Of a stretch of DNA of 64,000 bases, positions 42,646 to 51,297 are shown piece by piece; position 1 is the stretch's first letter, and each line of letters starts with the position of its first letter. Position numbers and translations under genes: made by a program. The notes beneath the pieces are model-generated. The model made no database searches. It saw only the letters and a program-made list of their open reading frames with translations, and was not told the origin of the DNA. This DNA comes from Nocardioides aquaticus. Lineage in GTDB: Bacteria > Actinomycetota > Actinomycetes > Propionibacteriales > Nocardioidaceae. The stretch spans positions 3,968,001 to 4,032,000 of the forward strand of contig NZ_CP075371.1 of assembly GCF_018459925.1 (NCBI RefSeq). The letters run 5' to 3'.

Positions 42646-43104
42646 TCAGCAATCCGGATCTTCCATATAGCGATCAACGTTGCAGAACCCGTTGCTCGGA
42701 AGACTGTTGATCTCGTCATAGGACACGGCAGCCACGATCGCACCGATGACGAATACCAGCGCGATGCCGATGCCGATCCAGCCGAGGACGATCCCCGCGA
42801 CAGCCATGCCACCGCCTACCTGCTGACCATGAGAGCGCTTGATCTGGGCACGGGCGACATAGCCGAACACGAGTGCCAGGATCGAGCCGACCCAGTAGAG
42901 CCACAGGATGCCCAGCACCATCGAAGCGATGGCCAACCCGTTGGTGGCTCGGACATGCATCTGTGGCAAGTACGGGTACGCGCCTGGAGGAGGCGGCAGG
43001 CCCGGTGACTGCTGAGGCGGGTAGTAGTGCCCGTCGCTGGCCTGCCACCAACCCGGCCCGGGCGGGTTTGCGCCAGCGGGGACACCGGGGTCGCTCTCAC
43101 TCAT
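42646..43104 (-). CDS. DUF4190 domain membrane protein
   Basis: 152 aa from the ATG at 43104. The N-terminal 55 residues are Pro/Gly-rich with WWQASDGHYYPPQ, a motif common in actinobacterial surface proteins. Two membrane segments follow, GLAIASMVLGILWLYWVGSI and a long one from VAGIVLGWIGIGIALVFVIG, the DUF4190 pattern. A short outside or inside tail with two Cys closes it. The function is unknown. Confidence 0.75.
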   Translation of the reverse strand: MSESDPGVPAGANPPGPGWWQASDGHYYPPQQSPGLPPPPGAYPYLPQMHVRATNGLAIASMVLGILWLYWVGSILALVFGYVARAQIKRSHGQQVGGGMAVAGIVLGWIGIGIALVFVIGAIVAAVSYDEINSLPSNGFCNVDRYMEDPDC

Positions 43105-43268
43105 GGCGCGAAGGTTCTCATGCCAGCCCGGCTGTCGCGGGACAATCTCCATGACGCTGCAGCCAGCCCGACTGGCGAGCTGCGGATCGAGTCGGCTGGG
43201 GCGCACCCTGGTCCGGGTTGATCCCCGGTAGCAGTCGGCTGGTCGGCTCCGCGGTCCCAGACGCAAGA

Positions 43269-43301
43269 ACGGCCGCCCCCGCGCGATGCGGGAGCGGCCG
43301 T
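43269..43301 (-). terminator. Terminator downstream of dps
   Basis: ACGGCCGC and GCGGCCGT pair at the outside, CCCGC and GCGGG inside, loop GCGAT. It lies 37 bp past the dps stop codon. Confidence 0.65.
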
Positions 43302-43337
43302 ACGAGGGGTGGCGGCGCCGTCAGCGCCGCCGGGTGA

Positions 43338-43889
43338 TCACGGGGTGATCGAGCGCGGCGAGGACGCGTTCGCGACACGGTTCTCGGCGTCGATCATCCA
43401 GGCGAGCTGCTCGAGGCGCTCGAGGATGCCGTGCAGGATGTCGGCCGAGGTGGGGTCCTCGGCGTCGACCTCGTCGTGGATGCGACGGGCGGTGCCGGCG
43501 GTGGCGTAGATCGCGGAGACGATGCGGTCGACGGTCTCGGCGGTGTCGACCTCGGTCGAGGGGAACTCCGGCAGGCTGGTCTGCGCGCCGACGGTGGCGG
43601 CGCGGGCGTCCGGGACGACGTAGAGGGCGCGCATGCGCTCGGCCACGGTGTCGGAGAAGGTGCGCGCGTCGTCGACGACCTCGTCGAGCTGCAGGTGCAG
43701 GTCGCGGAAGTTCTTGCCCACGACGTTCCAGTGCGCCTGCTTGCCCTGCAGGTGCAGGTCGGTCAGGTCCACCAGCAGCTGCTGCAGGTGGGCCCCGAGG
43801 GTCTCCGAGGCGCGGTACGGCGGGTGGGCGGTGTGCGCGCCGGCGCTCGCGGAGGTGGTCAGGTCGGTGCTCTGCATCGTGTCGCTCAT
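43338..43889 (-). CDS. dps: Dps family DNA-protecting ferritin-like protein
   Basis: 183 aa. The ferroxidase residues of Dps are visible: LTDLHLQGKQAHWNVVGKNFRDLHLQLDEVVDDAR near 42-77 (His, Asp and Glu of the inter-subunit iron site). Helices with TLGAHLQQLLVD and ILHGILERLEQLAWMIDAE follow. The protein stores iron and shields DNA in starvation. The N-terminal ~25 residues are an unstructured tail that could contact DNA. Confidence 0.92.
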   Translation of the reverse strand: MSDTMQSTDLTTSASAGAHTAHPPYRASETLGAHLQQLLVDLTDLHLQGKQAHWNVVGKNFRDLHLQLDEVVDDARTFSDTVAERMRALYVVPDARAATVGAQTSLPEFPSTEVDTAETVDRIVSAIYATAGTARRIHDEVDAEDPTSADILHGILERLEQLAWMIDAENRVANASSPRSITP

Positions 43890-43989
43890 GGTGAGACGGT
43901 CCTTCCGATCGGGGATGTCCCTACTGTGACACCTTTTCTTGATTGGTTCCAGAAAGGGAAGGCTTGCCTGCGTTGGCGGATGCGGCAGG

Positions 43990-44658
43990 TCAGACCCGGT
44001 CGGGGCAGGAGCAGTCGACCGGGAGGCGCACCGTGCGCAGGTCGGCGCCGGTCGCGGCGCCGCAGCCGTCGAAGGGCACGTGCCAGCGGTCGACGCCCTC
44101 GGCAGTCAGCACGGCCAGCTCCACGCCGTCGCGGTCGACCACGAGCGGCACCACGGCCGCGGCGTCGTACCCCTGGGCGCGGGCACCGGCGAGGAGGTCC
44201 TCGCCGTGCACGGCGGCGAGGTGGCGCAGCACGGCGGCGGCGTGGTGACCGAAGGTGTCGGGCTCGGAGCGCAGGAACGCGTCGACCGGGACCACTACGT
44301 CGTCGCGGCCGGGCTCGACGAGGCGGATCGAGAGCAGCGTCGGGACGTACGCACGCATCCCGGTGTCGTCGGGGCGGTCCATCGTGAAGGAACCGGTCAG
44401 CCGGACCACCCGCGAGCCGGGACCGGGCAGCGTCAGGGTCGCGACACGGCAGGCGGCCAGCGCCGGGACGGCAGGCGAAGTGCCAGCGAGGAGGACCCGG
44501 ACGCGGCCGTCCTCGGCCACGTCGACCGAGACCAGCGTCTCGGTGGAGGGCGTACGGCAGCTGCGGGTGCGCAGGGTGCCGGTGCGGGCACCCGCGACCG
44601 AGGTCCGGGCCTGCTCGGCCCAGGTCGAGGCGGGGTTGCGCAGCAGCTCGCCGGTCAT
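43990..44658 (-). CDS. DUF2470 domain protein (heme/iron utilisation-like)
   Basis: 222 aa. The C-terminal part, FLRSEPDTFGHHAAAVLRHL, LLAGARAQGYDAAAVVPLVVDRDGVELAVL and DRWHVPFDG, matches DUF2470, a domain found at the end of HugZ-like heme-utilisation proteins. The N-terminal part resembles the split-barrel FMN-binding fold but lacks clear ligand motifs. An IdeR-type box covers the promoter and touches the start codon, so the gene is probably shut off by iron. This supports a role in iron or heme handling. Confidence 0.75.
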   Translation of the reverse strand: MTGELLRNPASTWAEQARTSVAGARTGTLRTRSCRTPSTETLVSVDVAEDGRVRVLLAGTSPAVPALAACRVATLTLPGPGSRVVRLTGSFTMDRPDDTGMRAYVPTLLSIRLVEPGRDDVVVPVDAFLRSEPDTFGHHAAAVLRHLAAVHGEDLLAGARAQGYDAAAVVPLVVDRDGVELAVLTAEGVDRWHVPFDGCGAATGADLRTVRLPVDCSCPDRV

Positions 44659-44676
44659 GAGGTAAGGCTACCCTCA
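44658..44676 (-). promoter_or_regulatory. IdeR/DtxR-type iron box over a leaderless promoter
   Basis: On the minus strand TGAGGGTAGCCTTACCTCA matches the IdeR consensus TTAGGTTAGCCTAACCTAA in 15 of 19 positions. Inside it, TAGCCT is a -10 box six bases before the ATG at 44658, so bound repressor would block transcription directly. Confidence 0.75.
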
Positions 44677-44780
44677 CCCCCCGCCTCGGCGGTAGGTGTC
44701 CGCGGTCTCAGTCCGGCCAGTGGACGCCCGCGCGTCGACCGCCCGCCCGGGCAGTTCAGCAGCGCGTGAGGCGGCCTTGG

Positions 44781-44951
44781 TCAGTCGTCGCGCAGGGCAC
44801 GGTGCTGGTCCACGTTCCGCCCCGCCCGGGGGTCCGGCACCGTCTCTGCCTCGACGGTGGCGATGGTCTCGTCGAGCCGCACGTCTCGCGGGAGGCTGCG
44901 GTAGTCACTGGTGGCCTTCGCACCGCCTGGGCGGTCGTCGTCTGTCGGCAT
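44781..44951 (-). CDS. Small acidic hypothetical protein (56 aa)
   Basis: ATG at 44951 to TGA at 44781. The product begins MPTDDDRPGGAKATSDYRSL and ends HRALRDD; it is charged, soluble and has no Cys. TAGCGT, a TAnnnT -10 box, lies six bases before the ATG, as expected for a leaderless gene. Codon use follows the high-G+C pattern. No family is recognised; conservation of the frame in relatives would decide whether it is real. Confidence 0.5.
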   Translation of the reverse strand: MPTDDDRPGGAKATSDYRSLPRDVRLDETIATVEAETVPDPRAGRNVDQHRALRDD

Positions 44952-45039
44952 CCTCTGACGCTAGTGCTGCAGTCCAGTCCGTTCTCGCGTGCTCCGCGAT
45001 GCCTGCTCGTCGGACCCATCCAGATCCCGGTCGACGCCT

Positions 45040-45297
45040 CTACCGGGTCTCGGTCACGTCGATGCCCGGCTGCCCGAGGTCCTTGCGCAGGTGGACGTCG
45101 TCGCGGCCCGGCGTGGGGACGGGCTTCCGCCGGACGATCTCCTCGTACCCCAGGCGCCGGTAGAACGCGGGAGCCTGGAAGGTGAAGGGGGTGACGAACG
45201 CGTGCGTGCACCCGCGACCGACCGCCTTGGTCTTGAAGGTCGAACCGGTCGAGCTCATCGCTGAGGCGCTGATCGAGGGCGGTGTCGGTCCGGTCAT
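45040..45297 (-). pseudogene. Remnant of a GNAT acetyltransferase
   Basis: A frame starting at an ATG that overlaps the mug stop codon (ATGA) gives a 28-residue unrelated start and then KAVGRGCTHAFVTPFTFQAP with FYRRLGYEEIVRRK, which is the C-terminal third of a GNAT N-acetyltransferase. The acetyl-CoA-binding part is missing, so an internal deletion has removed the middle of the gene. The original order was mug then GNAT. Confidence 0.6.
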
Positions 45298-45845
45298 GCG
45301 TCGGACGGTTCCAGGTCCGGACCCGCGAGGTCGGCGAGGTCCGCCATCTCCGCGAGCTCGCGCCACCAGGACACCCGGGTGGGACGGCCGTCGTAGTCAG
45401 GACGCCGGTTGGCGCCGCTGGGGCCGGGGAGCACGAACACCTGGGTGCGCCCGACGTACCACTCGGTGGCGCCGAGCAGCTTCGGTGGCCTGCGACCCAG
45501 CGCCCGGGCCGCCTGCTGGGCCGCGCCCTTGCCGGTGAAGGCCAGCCAGTCCGGCTCCCACCGCTCGACCTTGGCGACGAGGTCGTCGATGTCGGCGAGA
45601 TAGCGGGTCCCGTCGGGAGACGGGCGCCCGACCAGGTCGGTCAGCCCCAGGCCGAGCGCGGGCAGCCGGTGGTCGTCCTCGGGGCGCAAGAGCGTGGGCG
45701 TCATCCCGGCGAGGTGCAGGCACTCCCAGAAGGAGTTGCCGGGGGTCGCGTAGTAGTGCTCGCGGGTCTTCGGACTGTCCTGACCGGCCTGGCCACAGAA
45801 GACCACGGCGGGATCCGGACCGACGATGTCGGGCAACTCCTCCAC
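45294..45845 (-). CDS. mug: Mismatch-specific uracil/thymine DNA glycosylase (Mug-like)
   Basis: 183 aa. PAVVFCGQAGQDSPK near 12 occupies the position of the glycosylase active-site loop. NSFWECLHLAGMTPTLLRPEDD and GLGLTDLVGRPSPD near 65 match the Mug family, and a late TEWYVGRTQVFVLPGPSGAN contains the xxPSGxN motif. The enzyme removes uracil or thymine from G mismatches. The usual GxNP in the first loop is replaced by GQAG, which may change activity. The gene is followed directly by the decayed GNAT. Confidence 0.8.
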   Translation of the reverse strand: MEELPDIVGPDPAVVFCGQAGQDSPKTREHYYATPGNSFWECLHLAGMTPTLLRPEDDHRLPALGLGLTDLVGRPSPDGTRYLADIDDLVAKVERWEPDWLAFTGKGAAQQAARALGRRPPKLLGATEWYVGRTQVFVLPGPSGANRRPDYDGRPTRVSWWRELAEMADLADLAGPDLEPSDA

Positions 45846-45869
45846 GCCCCCACCCTCTCGTCCTACACA

Positions 45870-46229
45870 ATGACCCCCATGGGCGGAAAGCGAGCCGGGT
45901 CGCGACGAGGTCCCCGGCCCCAGCGACGAGTCTCACCGACCCTCCTGGGGTTGTCACTGGGGGTCACGCTGCTCGTCGTGGCGTGGGGCTACCTGGTCTT
46001 CGCGGCCATCGACTTCGGGTCCGAGGCGCGCGGCGGACGGGGCGAGGCGTGGTGGTTCCTCGGGCTCGCGTCGCTGGGTGCGGTGGCGTGCCTGTTCGCC
46101 GGGCTGATGCTGGTCGCGCGGATCCTGCGGCTGCTGGCGACCCCGCCGGCGGCTCCCTCCGTGGGGCACGCGAACGACGTCGACACGGTCGCGACGAGCG
46201 AGGGGTACGTCGGGCGCCGCGTGCGCTGA
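45870..46229 (+). CDS. Small two-helix membrane protein
   Basis: 119 aa from the ATG at 45870; a second in-frame ATG at 45879 is possible. A basic N-terminus (GKRAGSRRGPRPQRR) is followed by membrane segments LLGLSLGVTLLVVAWGYLVF and WWFLGLASLGAVACLFAGLM, then a soluble tail. The function is unknown. No ribosome site precedes it, so it may be leaderless. Confidence 0.6.
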   Translation: MTPMGGKRAGSRRGPRPQRRVSPTLLGLSLGVTLLVVAWGYLVFAAIDFGSEARGGRGEAWWFLGLASLGAVACLFAGLMLVARILRLLATPPAAPSVGHANDVDTVATSEGYVGRRVR

Positions 46230-46246
46230 CACGACTGGCAGATGCG

Positions 46247-46282
46247 TGAGGGGCGGGGCGGCCGTGGCCACCCCGCCCCTCA
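46247..46282. terminator. Convergent terminator
   Basis: TGAGGGGCGGGG (46247-46258) pairs perfectly with CCCCGCCCCTCA (46271-46282). It lies between the small membrane gene (plus) and the LysM gene (minus), so it can serve both. Confidence 0.7.
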
Positions 46283-46374
46283 GCGTTCCCCTGCTCGTCG
46301 ACGGGGTCGAGTCGTCGACGAGCCTCTAGCCCACCAGCGGCGCGGGTCGATGCGCCGGCGTGGTGGCCGACACG

Positions 46375-46707
46375 TCACCCGAGCGGGACGCGCAGCTCCT
46401 GACCGGCCTGCAGCACGCCGGAGTCGAGGTCGTTCAGCTCCTGGATGTCGGTGACGACCGAGGCGGCGTCGCCCTCACCGGTCGCGGCCACCGTCTCCTG
46501 GGCCAGGCCCCACAGCGTCTCGCCCGGGGCGACCACGACGACGCGGGTCGGGTCGGGGGTGTCCTCGCCGTCGGCCATCGAGGCCTGCGCCAGCAGGAGG
46601 CCGGCGGCGAGCAGGACGACCAGTGCGAGGAGGAGCACGGCCAGCCGGCCCCGACGCGTCAGACGCACGGTGGTGGTGGGGCGGGCAGACTGCAGGGTGG
46701 CGCTCAT
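46375..46707 (-). CDS. LysM-domain membrane-anchored protein, divergent from lexA
   Basis: 110 aa from the ATG at 46707, five bases after AGGAGG. One membrane segment (LAVLLLALVVLLAAGLLLAQ) lies near 30. It is followed by a single LysM domain: TRVVVVAPGETLWGLAQET and IQELNDLDSGVLQAGQEL. The arrangement resembles SOS-controlled division inhibitors beside lexA (YneA in Bacillus, DivS in Corynebacterium): a single helix plus LysM. Several LexA boxes lie in the shared upstream region, so induction by DNA damage is expected. A role in division arrest is inferred. Confidence 0.75.
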   Translation of the reverse strand: MSATLQSARPTTTVRLTRRGRLAVLLLALVVLLAAGLLLAQASMADGEDTPDPTRVVVVAPGETLWGLAQETVAATGEGDAASVVTDIQELNDLDSGVLQAGQELRVPLG

Positions 46708-46852
46708 GGTGACCTCCTGGGGAAGGGGGCGGTCAGCGGTGCCGGATGCGGTGCTGACCACCGGGGTCGGTGGTGGACGAACCAATGTCTAGAGGCCGGC
46801 GCCGACAGCCCTCGGTGACGAGGCGGTCGGGCCCGGTCGATCAGACGTTCGA

Positions 46853-46868
46853 TCGAACACCTGAGCGA
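46853..46868. promoter_or_regulatory. LexA-box match 1 (LysM side)
   Basis: TCGAACACCTGAGCGA matches TCGAACA-n2-TGTTCGA in 12 of 14 fixed positions. Confidence 0.45.
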
Positions 46869-46871
46869 CAG

Positions 46872-46887
46872 TAGATCACCTGTTCGA
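46872..46887. promoter_or_regulatory. LexA-box match 2
   Basis: TAGATCACCTGTTCGA matches the LexA box in 12 of 14 fixed positions; the right half is perfect. Confidence 0.5.
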
Positions 46888-46905
46888 ACGAGCGCAAGAC
46901 CCCGC

Positions 46906-46921
46906 TCGATCATTTGTTCGA
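46906..46921. promoter_or_regulatory. LexA-box match 3
   Basis: TCGATCATTTGTTCGA matches in 13 of 14 fixed positions. Confidence 0.75.
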
Positions 46922-46953
46922 CAGCCTTGGCCGGTCACCCGCGACACGCGGGT

Positions 46954-46969
46954 TCGAACAGGTGTTTGA
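46954..46969. promoter_or_regulatory. LexA-box match 4 (lexA side)
   Basis: TCGAACAGGTGTTTGA matches in 13 of 14 fixed positions and lies 63 bp before the lexA start, well placed for autoregulation. Confidence 0.8.
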
Positions 46970-47032
46970 AGTGGGGGTGCCCGACGGTCTAGCGTCACTC
47001 CTGTCACACCGACCCCGGAGAGGTGCACCCGC

Positions 47033-47746
47033 ATGCCCAAGAAGAACGTCAGCGAGCTGCCCGACGGCCCGGCGGACGCCACCGGGCTGACGCCGCGCCA
47101 GCAGCGCGTCCTCACGCACATCAAGGAGTGCCTCGAGGCACGCGGCTACCCGCCGAGCATGCGCGAGATCGGTGAGGCCGTCGGCCTCACCAGCACCTCG
47201 AGCGTCTCCCACCAGCTGCGCGTGCTGCAGGAGAAGGGCTACCTCAAGCGCGACCCCAACCGCCCGCGCGCCCTCGAGGTGTTCCTGCCCGAGCACATGG
47301 CCTCGCGCCGCTCGCTGGGCAGCGGCGAGGAGTCCAGCATCGACGAGACGGGCGTCGGCGACGTCGTCCCGCAGGCCGCCAACGTGCCGGTCGTCGGCCG
47401 GATCGCCGCCGGTGGCCCGATCCTGGCCGAGGAGCGGATCGAGGAGATCTTCCCGCTGCCGCGCCGCATCGTCGGCGACGGTCAGCTCTTCCTGCTCGAG
47501 GTCAGCGGCGAGTCGATGATCGACGCCGCCATCTGCAACGGCGACTTCGTGGTCATCCGCCAGCAGCCGACCGCCGAGAACGGCGACATCGTCGCCGCCA
47601 TGATCGACGGCGAGGCCACGGTCAAGACCTTCCAGCGCAAGGACGGCCAGGTGTGGCTGATGCCGCACAACGCCGCCTACTCCCCCATCGACGGCACCCA
47701 CGCCACGATCCTGGGCAAGGTCACCGCCGTCCTGCGCAGCCTGTAG
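47033..47746 (+). CDS. lexA: LexA repressor
   Basis: 237 aa. The winged helix-turn-helix is at about 20-85 ([40 protein letters not shown]). The self-cleavage site is in [13 protein letters not shown] (Ala-Gly), the catalytic Ser in [10 protein letters not shown] and the Lys in [10 protein letters not shown]. LexA represses SOS genes and is cleaved with RecA after DNA damage. Start at the ATG with GGAGAGG upstream. It is divergent from the LysM gene across four LexA-box matches. Confidence 0.95.
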   Translation: MPKKNVSELPDGPADATGLTPRQQRVLTHIKECLEARGYPPSMREIGEAVGLTSTSSVSHQLRVLQEKGYLKRDPNRPRALEVFLPEHMASRRSLGSGEESSIDETGVGDVVPQAANVPVVGRIAAGGPILAEERIEEIFPLPRRIVGDGQLFLLEVSGESMIDAAICNGDFVVIRQQPTAENGDIVAAMIDGEATVKTFQRKDGQVWLMPHNAAYSPIDGTHATILGKVTAVLRSL

Positions 47747-47841
47747 GACCCGTCCCCGGGGTCGGGTGAGCGGTCCCGGGGATGTCGGGGGCGGCACGTA
47801 CGCTGCGGGTTGCCCGCACCGCCCACCCCCGGGAGCCCCCC

Positions 47842-49512
47842 ATGCGTCGTCCTGCCACCACCGCCCTGCTCGGGGGTGTGCTGAGCGTGCTGCTCCTGGC
47901 CCCGCTCACCGCGGTGCCGGCCGCGGCCGATCCCGACCCGGGCCCCGGCTCGGTCCCGGGCTCCGTTCCGGACTCGGTCCCGGTGCTGCCCGACGTCGTG
48001 CTGGGCGAGCGTCCCCCGCTGCCCGAGGAGACGCTGGAGGAGGTCCAGGAGCTCTTCGCCGACGGCGTCGGCGGGCCGGCCGCGGACCCCGGCGAGACCG
48101 AGCCCGGGCCCCCGGTGGCCGACGAGCGGGACGTCACCCTGGCGCTGCGCGACCTGCTCGCGGCGCGCGGCGACCTGTCCCGGCAGGACCGCGCCACGGC
48201 CGACGCCTACCTGGCGCGTCCCACCGACGGCAACGGCTCGCCCTTCGGCGTGCGCTACCGGGTCCGCGAGGCCGCCCCGACCTGCAACGCCGACGTGTGC
48301 GTCCACCGGGTCGACTCGACCGCCGACGCCGCCACGCCGCGCTTCGCCCGGCGGGTGCTCACCTCGGTGGCCGGGGTCCACGACACCTACGTCGCCGCGG
48401 GCTACCGCGCTCCCAGGAGGGACGGCCGGGCGCGCAACGACGGCGGGAACGCCAAGACCGACATCTACCTCGCCGACATCGGCGACAAGGCCATCTACGG
48501 CTACTGCACCTCCGACCCCGAGGGCCCGTACGACGGTGGTTCGGCGCGGTTCAGCACCTGGGCCTACTGCGTGCTCGACAACGACTACGTCCGCCAGCAG
48601 TACCCCCGGAACACGCCCCAGCAGAACCTGGACGTCACCGTCGCCCACGAGTACTTCCACGCCGTCCAGTTCGCCTACGACCTCTTCGAGGACCCTTGGC
48701 TGATGGAGGGCACCGCCACCTGGGTCGAGGACGAGACCTTCGACGGCGTCGACGACAACGTCTCCTACCTGCGGTACGGCCCGATGGGCAGGCCCGCCCG
48801 GCCGATGGACCTCGACCGGGGTGGCCAGGAGGTCTACGGCGCGTGGTCGTTCTGGCGCTTCCTGACCGAGAGGTTCCCGGCCAAGCAGGGCGGGCTGCCC
48901 ACCCTGGCGCGCGACGTGTGGGAGGAGGCCGACTTCCTCAACCCCGACGAGACCTACTCGCTGGCCGCCCTCCAGCGAGTCCTCAAGGCGCGCGGCACCT
49001 CGGTGCGGGCCCAGTTCGCCGACTACGTCGCGGCGAACCGCTTCTCGCGCCAGCGCTACGAGGAGGGCAACGCCAACGCCTACCCGCGCAGCCCCGTGGC
49101 CGACCAGCGCGAGCTGACCCTGCGCCGCACGGCGTACTCCTCGACCCGACGCCTCGGGCACCTCACGGGCTCGACGGTGCGCCTCGAGCCCGGGGGCGGC
49201 CTGAAGTCCAACCGCTGGGTGCTGCGCGTCAAGGCCGACCTGGCGGCGCCGAGGCGCGGCTCCGAGCTGCGGATCTCCGTGGTCGCACCGGACGGCACCG
49301 CGAAGACCAGCCGGGTCGCGCTGGACCGCAACGGCAAGGCCTCGGTGCGGACGCCGTTCTCCACCCGCCGGGTCCAGGCCGTCGAGGTGCACCTGGTCAA
49401 CGCCAGCACGCGCATCCGTGACTGCTTCAGCCTCGGTTCGGTCTCCTGCCAGGGGTACGCCCGCGACGACCGTCAGCCCGCCGTCCTCCGCGCCACCGCC
49501 CGCGCCCGCTGA
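47842..49512 (+). CDS. Secreted HExxH metalloprotease (MXAN_6640-like)
   Basis: 556 aa from the ATG at 47842, six bases after GGGAG. A Sec signal peptide (RRPATTALLGGVLSVLLLAP, cut after AAA near 30) is followed by a Pro-rich linker. The zinc motif AHEYFHAVQFAYD lies near 272, with WLMEGTATWVEDE about 20 residues later supplying the Glu ligand, the pattern of MXAN_6640-type putative metalloproteases. Four Cys in the middle and end suggest disulfides outside the cell. It probably degrades extracellular protein. No neighbouring gene suggests a specific substrate. Confidence 0.75.
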   Translation: MRRPATTALLGGVLSVLLLAPLTAVPAAADPDPGPGSVPGSVPDSVPVLPDVVLGERPPLPEETLEEVQELFADGVGGPAADPGETEPGPPVADERDVTLALRDLLAARGDLSRQDRATADAYLARPTDGNGSPFGVRYRVREAAPTCNADVCVHRVDSTADAATPRFARRVLTSVAGVHDTYVAAGYRAPRRDGRARNDGGNAKTDIYLADIGDKAIYGYCTSDPEGPYDGGSARFSTWAYCVLDNDYVRQQYPRNTPQQNLDVTVAHEYFHAVQFAYDLFEDPWLMEGTATWVEDETFDGVDDNVSYLRYGPMGRPARPMDLDRGGQEVYGAWSFWRFLTERFPAKQGGLPTLARDVWEEADFLNPDETYSLAALQRVLKARGTSVRAQFADYVAANRFSRQRYEEGNANAYPRSPVADQRELTLRRTAYSSTRRLGHLTGSTVRLEPGGGLKSNRWVLRVKADLAAPRRGSELRISVVAPDGTAKTSRVALDRNGKASVRTPFSTRRVQAVEVHLVNASTRIRDCFSLGSVSCQGYARDDRQPAVLRATARAR

Positions 49513-49599
49513 CCCGGGGCCCCTCCCCGCGCGCCCGACGTGGCCGGAAGGTGAACACTGGCCAGCGGCTTCGTCCGGGGCGGTGACCCCGGGGCCGGC

Positions 49600-51297
49600 G
49601 TGACGTTGGATCAGGCTGTGACCACCCCGACCCGTCGTACCGTCCTGAGGACCGGCGCCGCCGGCGCCCTCGGCACCGCCGCCCTCGCCCCCGGCGCCCC
49701 GGCCCCCGGGGCGCTCGCCGCCCCCGATGCCGCGCGTCGCCGCGCCGACCGGCGCACCTTCGCCCACGGTGTCGCCTCCGGCGACCCCCTCCCCCGCCGG
49801 GTCGTGATCTGGACCCGGGTCACCCCGACGCCGGCCTCGACCCCCGGCTCCGGCCAGGGGCCCCGCGTGACCGTGCGGTGGGAGGTCGCCCGGGACGCCG
49901 ACTTCCGGCGGATCGTGCGCCGGGGCAGCGTCGTCACGGGGCCGTCGCGCGACCACACGGTCAAGGTCGACGTCGACGGGCTCGAGGCCGACCGGTGGTA
50001 CCACTACCGCTTCGTCCTCGACGGCCGCCGCAGCCCGGTCGGGCGGCTGCGCACCGCCCCGCGCGCGCGGGCCGCCGTACGCCGCCTGCGCCTGGGCGTG
50101 GTGTCCTGCGCGAACTGGCAGGCCGGCATGTTCGCGGCCTACCGCGGGATCGCGGCGCGCGACGACCTCGACGCGGTGCTCTGCCTGGGCGACTACCTCT
50201 ACGAGTACGCCCCCGGCGAGTACGGCTACGGCAACGCGAACGTCGACGTCCGCCCGCACGACCCGCCGCGCGAGATGGTCTCGCTGGAGGACTACCGACG
50301 GCGGCACGCGCAGTACAAGACCGACCCCGACCTGCAGGCCGCGCACGCGCGCTGCCCCTGGATCGTCACCTGGGACGACCACGAGACCACCAACGACGCG
50401 TGGCGGCGCGGCGCCGAGAACCACCAGCCCGACACCGAGGGCGACTTCCGGTCCCGCCGCGCCCGCGCGCACCGCGCCTACGACGAGTGGATGCCGGTAC
50501 GGATGGACGGCACCGCCGCCCTCGGCGACGGCGCCCGGCTCTACCGCCGCCTGACCTGGGGCACGCTCGCCGAGATCAGCATGCTCGACCTGCGCACCTA
50601 CCGCTCCGAGCAGAGCTCGGACCCGCAGGCCATCTCCGACCCGGCCCGCACGATCACGGGCAAGCGCCAGCTGGCCTGGCTGCTCGACTCGCTGCGCCGG
50701 CGCGCCTCGCAGTGGAAGGTCATCGGGAACCCGGTGATGATCGCGCCGGTGACGCTCGGCGCCCTGCCCGCGGCCAAGGCCCGGGCCGTCACCGAGGTGA
50801 CCGGCCTGGCGCCCGACGAGGGCGTCCCGATCAACGTCGACCAGTGGGACGGCTACACCGCCGACCGCCGCCAGGTCTTCGACCTGCTGCGCGACCGCAA
50901 CATCGACGACGCGCTGTTCGTCACCGGTGACATCCACTCCGCGTGGGCCGCCGAGCTGCCGTTCGAGAAGGGCACCTACCCGCTCTCGGGCACGGTCGGC
51001 GTCGAGTTCGTCTGCTCCTCGGTGACCTCCAACAACCTCGACGACATCACCGGCGGACCCGAGGGCTCCAGCGCCGGCGTCGAGGCCGCCATCCAGGCCG
51101 CGAACCCGCACATCAAGTATCTCGACTTCGACCGGCACGGCTTCTCGGTCCTCGACATCACCCCGGCCCGCGCGCAGATGGACTGGATCGTGCTCGGCGA
51201 CCGCCGCGAGGCCGGCACCACGATCACCCACTCCGCCTCCTGGCTGACCCGCGCCAGCAGCGGGACCGTCCAGCGGGCCGACGGGCCCGTGCGGTGA
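49600..51297 (+). CDS. phoD: PhoD-like alkaline phosphatase, Tat-exported
   Basis: 565 aa from a GTG at 49600; an in-frame GTG at 49618 is the alternative. A twin-arginine signal TPTRRTVLRTGAAGALG leads into the PhoD N-terminal domain (FAHGVASGDPLPRRVVIWTR). The metallophosphatase core follows: LGVVSCANWQ, LCLGDYLYEY, WIVTWDDHETTNDAW and LFVTGDIHSAW, which carry the Ca/Fe ligands of PhoD. The enzyme releases phosphate from mono- and diesters outside the cell. It overlaps the next phosphodiesterase gene by four bases (GTGA), so the two form a phosphorus-scavenging pair. Confidence 0.88.
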   Translation: MTLDQAVTTPTRRTVLRTGAAGALGTAALAPGAPAPGALAAPDAARRRADRRTFAHGVASGDPLPRRVVIWTRVTPTPASTPGSGQGPRVTVRWEVARDADFRRIVRRGSVVTGPSRDHTVKVDVDGLEADRWYHYRFVLDGRRSPVGRLRTAPRARAAVRRLRLGVVSCANWQAGMFAAYRGIAARDDLDAVLCLGDYLYEYAPGEYGYGNANVDVRPHDPPREMVSLEDYRRRHAQYKTDPDLQAAHARCPWIVTWDDHETTNDAWRRGAENHQPDTEGDFRSRRARAHRAYDEWMPVRMDGTAALGDGARLYRRLTWGTLAEISMLDLRTYRSEQSSDPQAISDPARTITGKRQLAWLLDSLRRRASQWKVIGNPVMIAPVTLGALPAAKARAVTEVTGLAPDEGVPINVDQWDGYTADRRQVFDLLRDRNIDDALFVTGDIHSAWAAELPFEKGTYPLSGTVGVEFVCSSVTSNNLDDITGGPEGSSAGVEAAIQAANPHIKYLDFDRHGFSVLDITPARAQMDWIVLGDRREAGTTITHSASWLTRASSGTVQRADGPVR

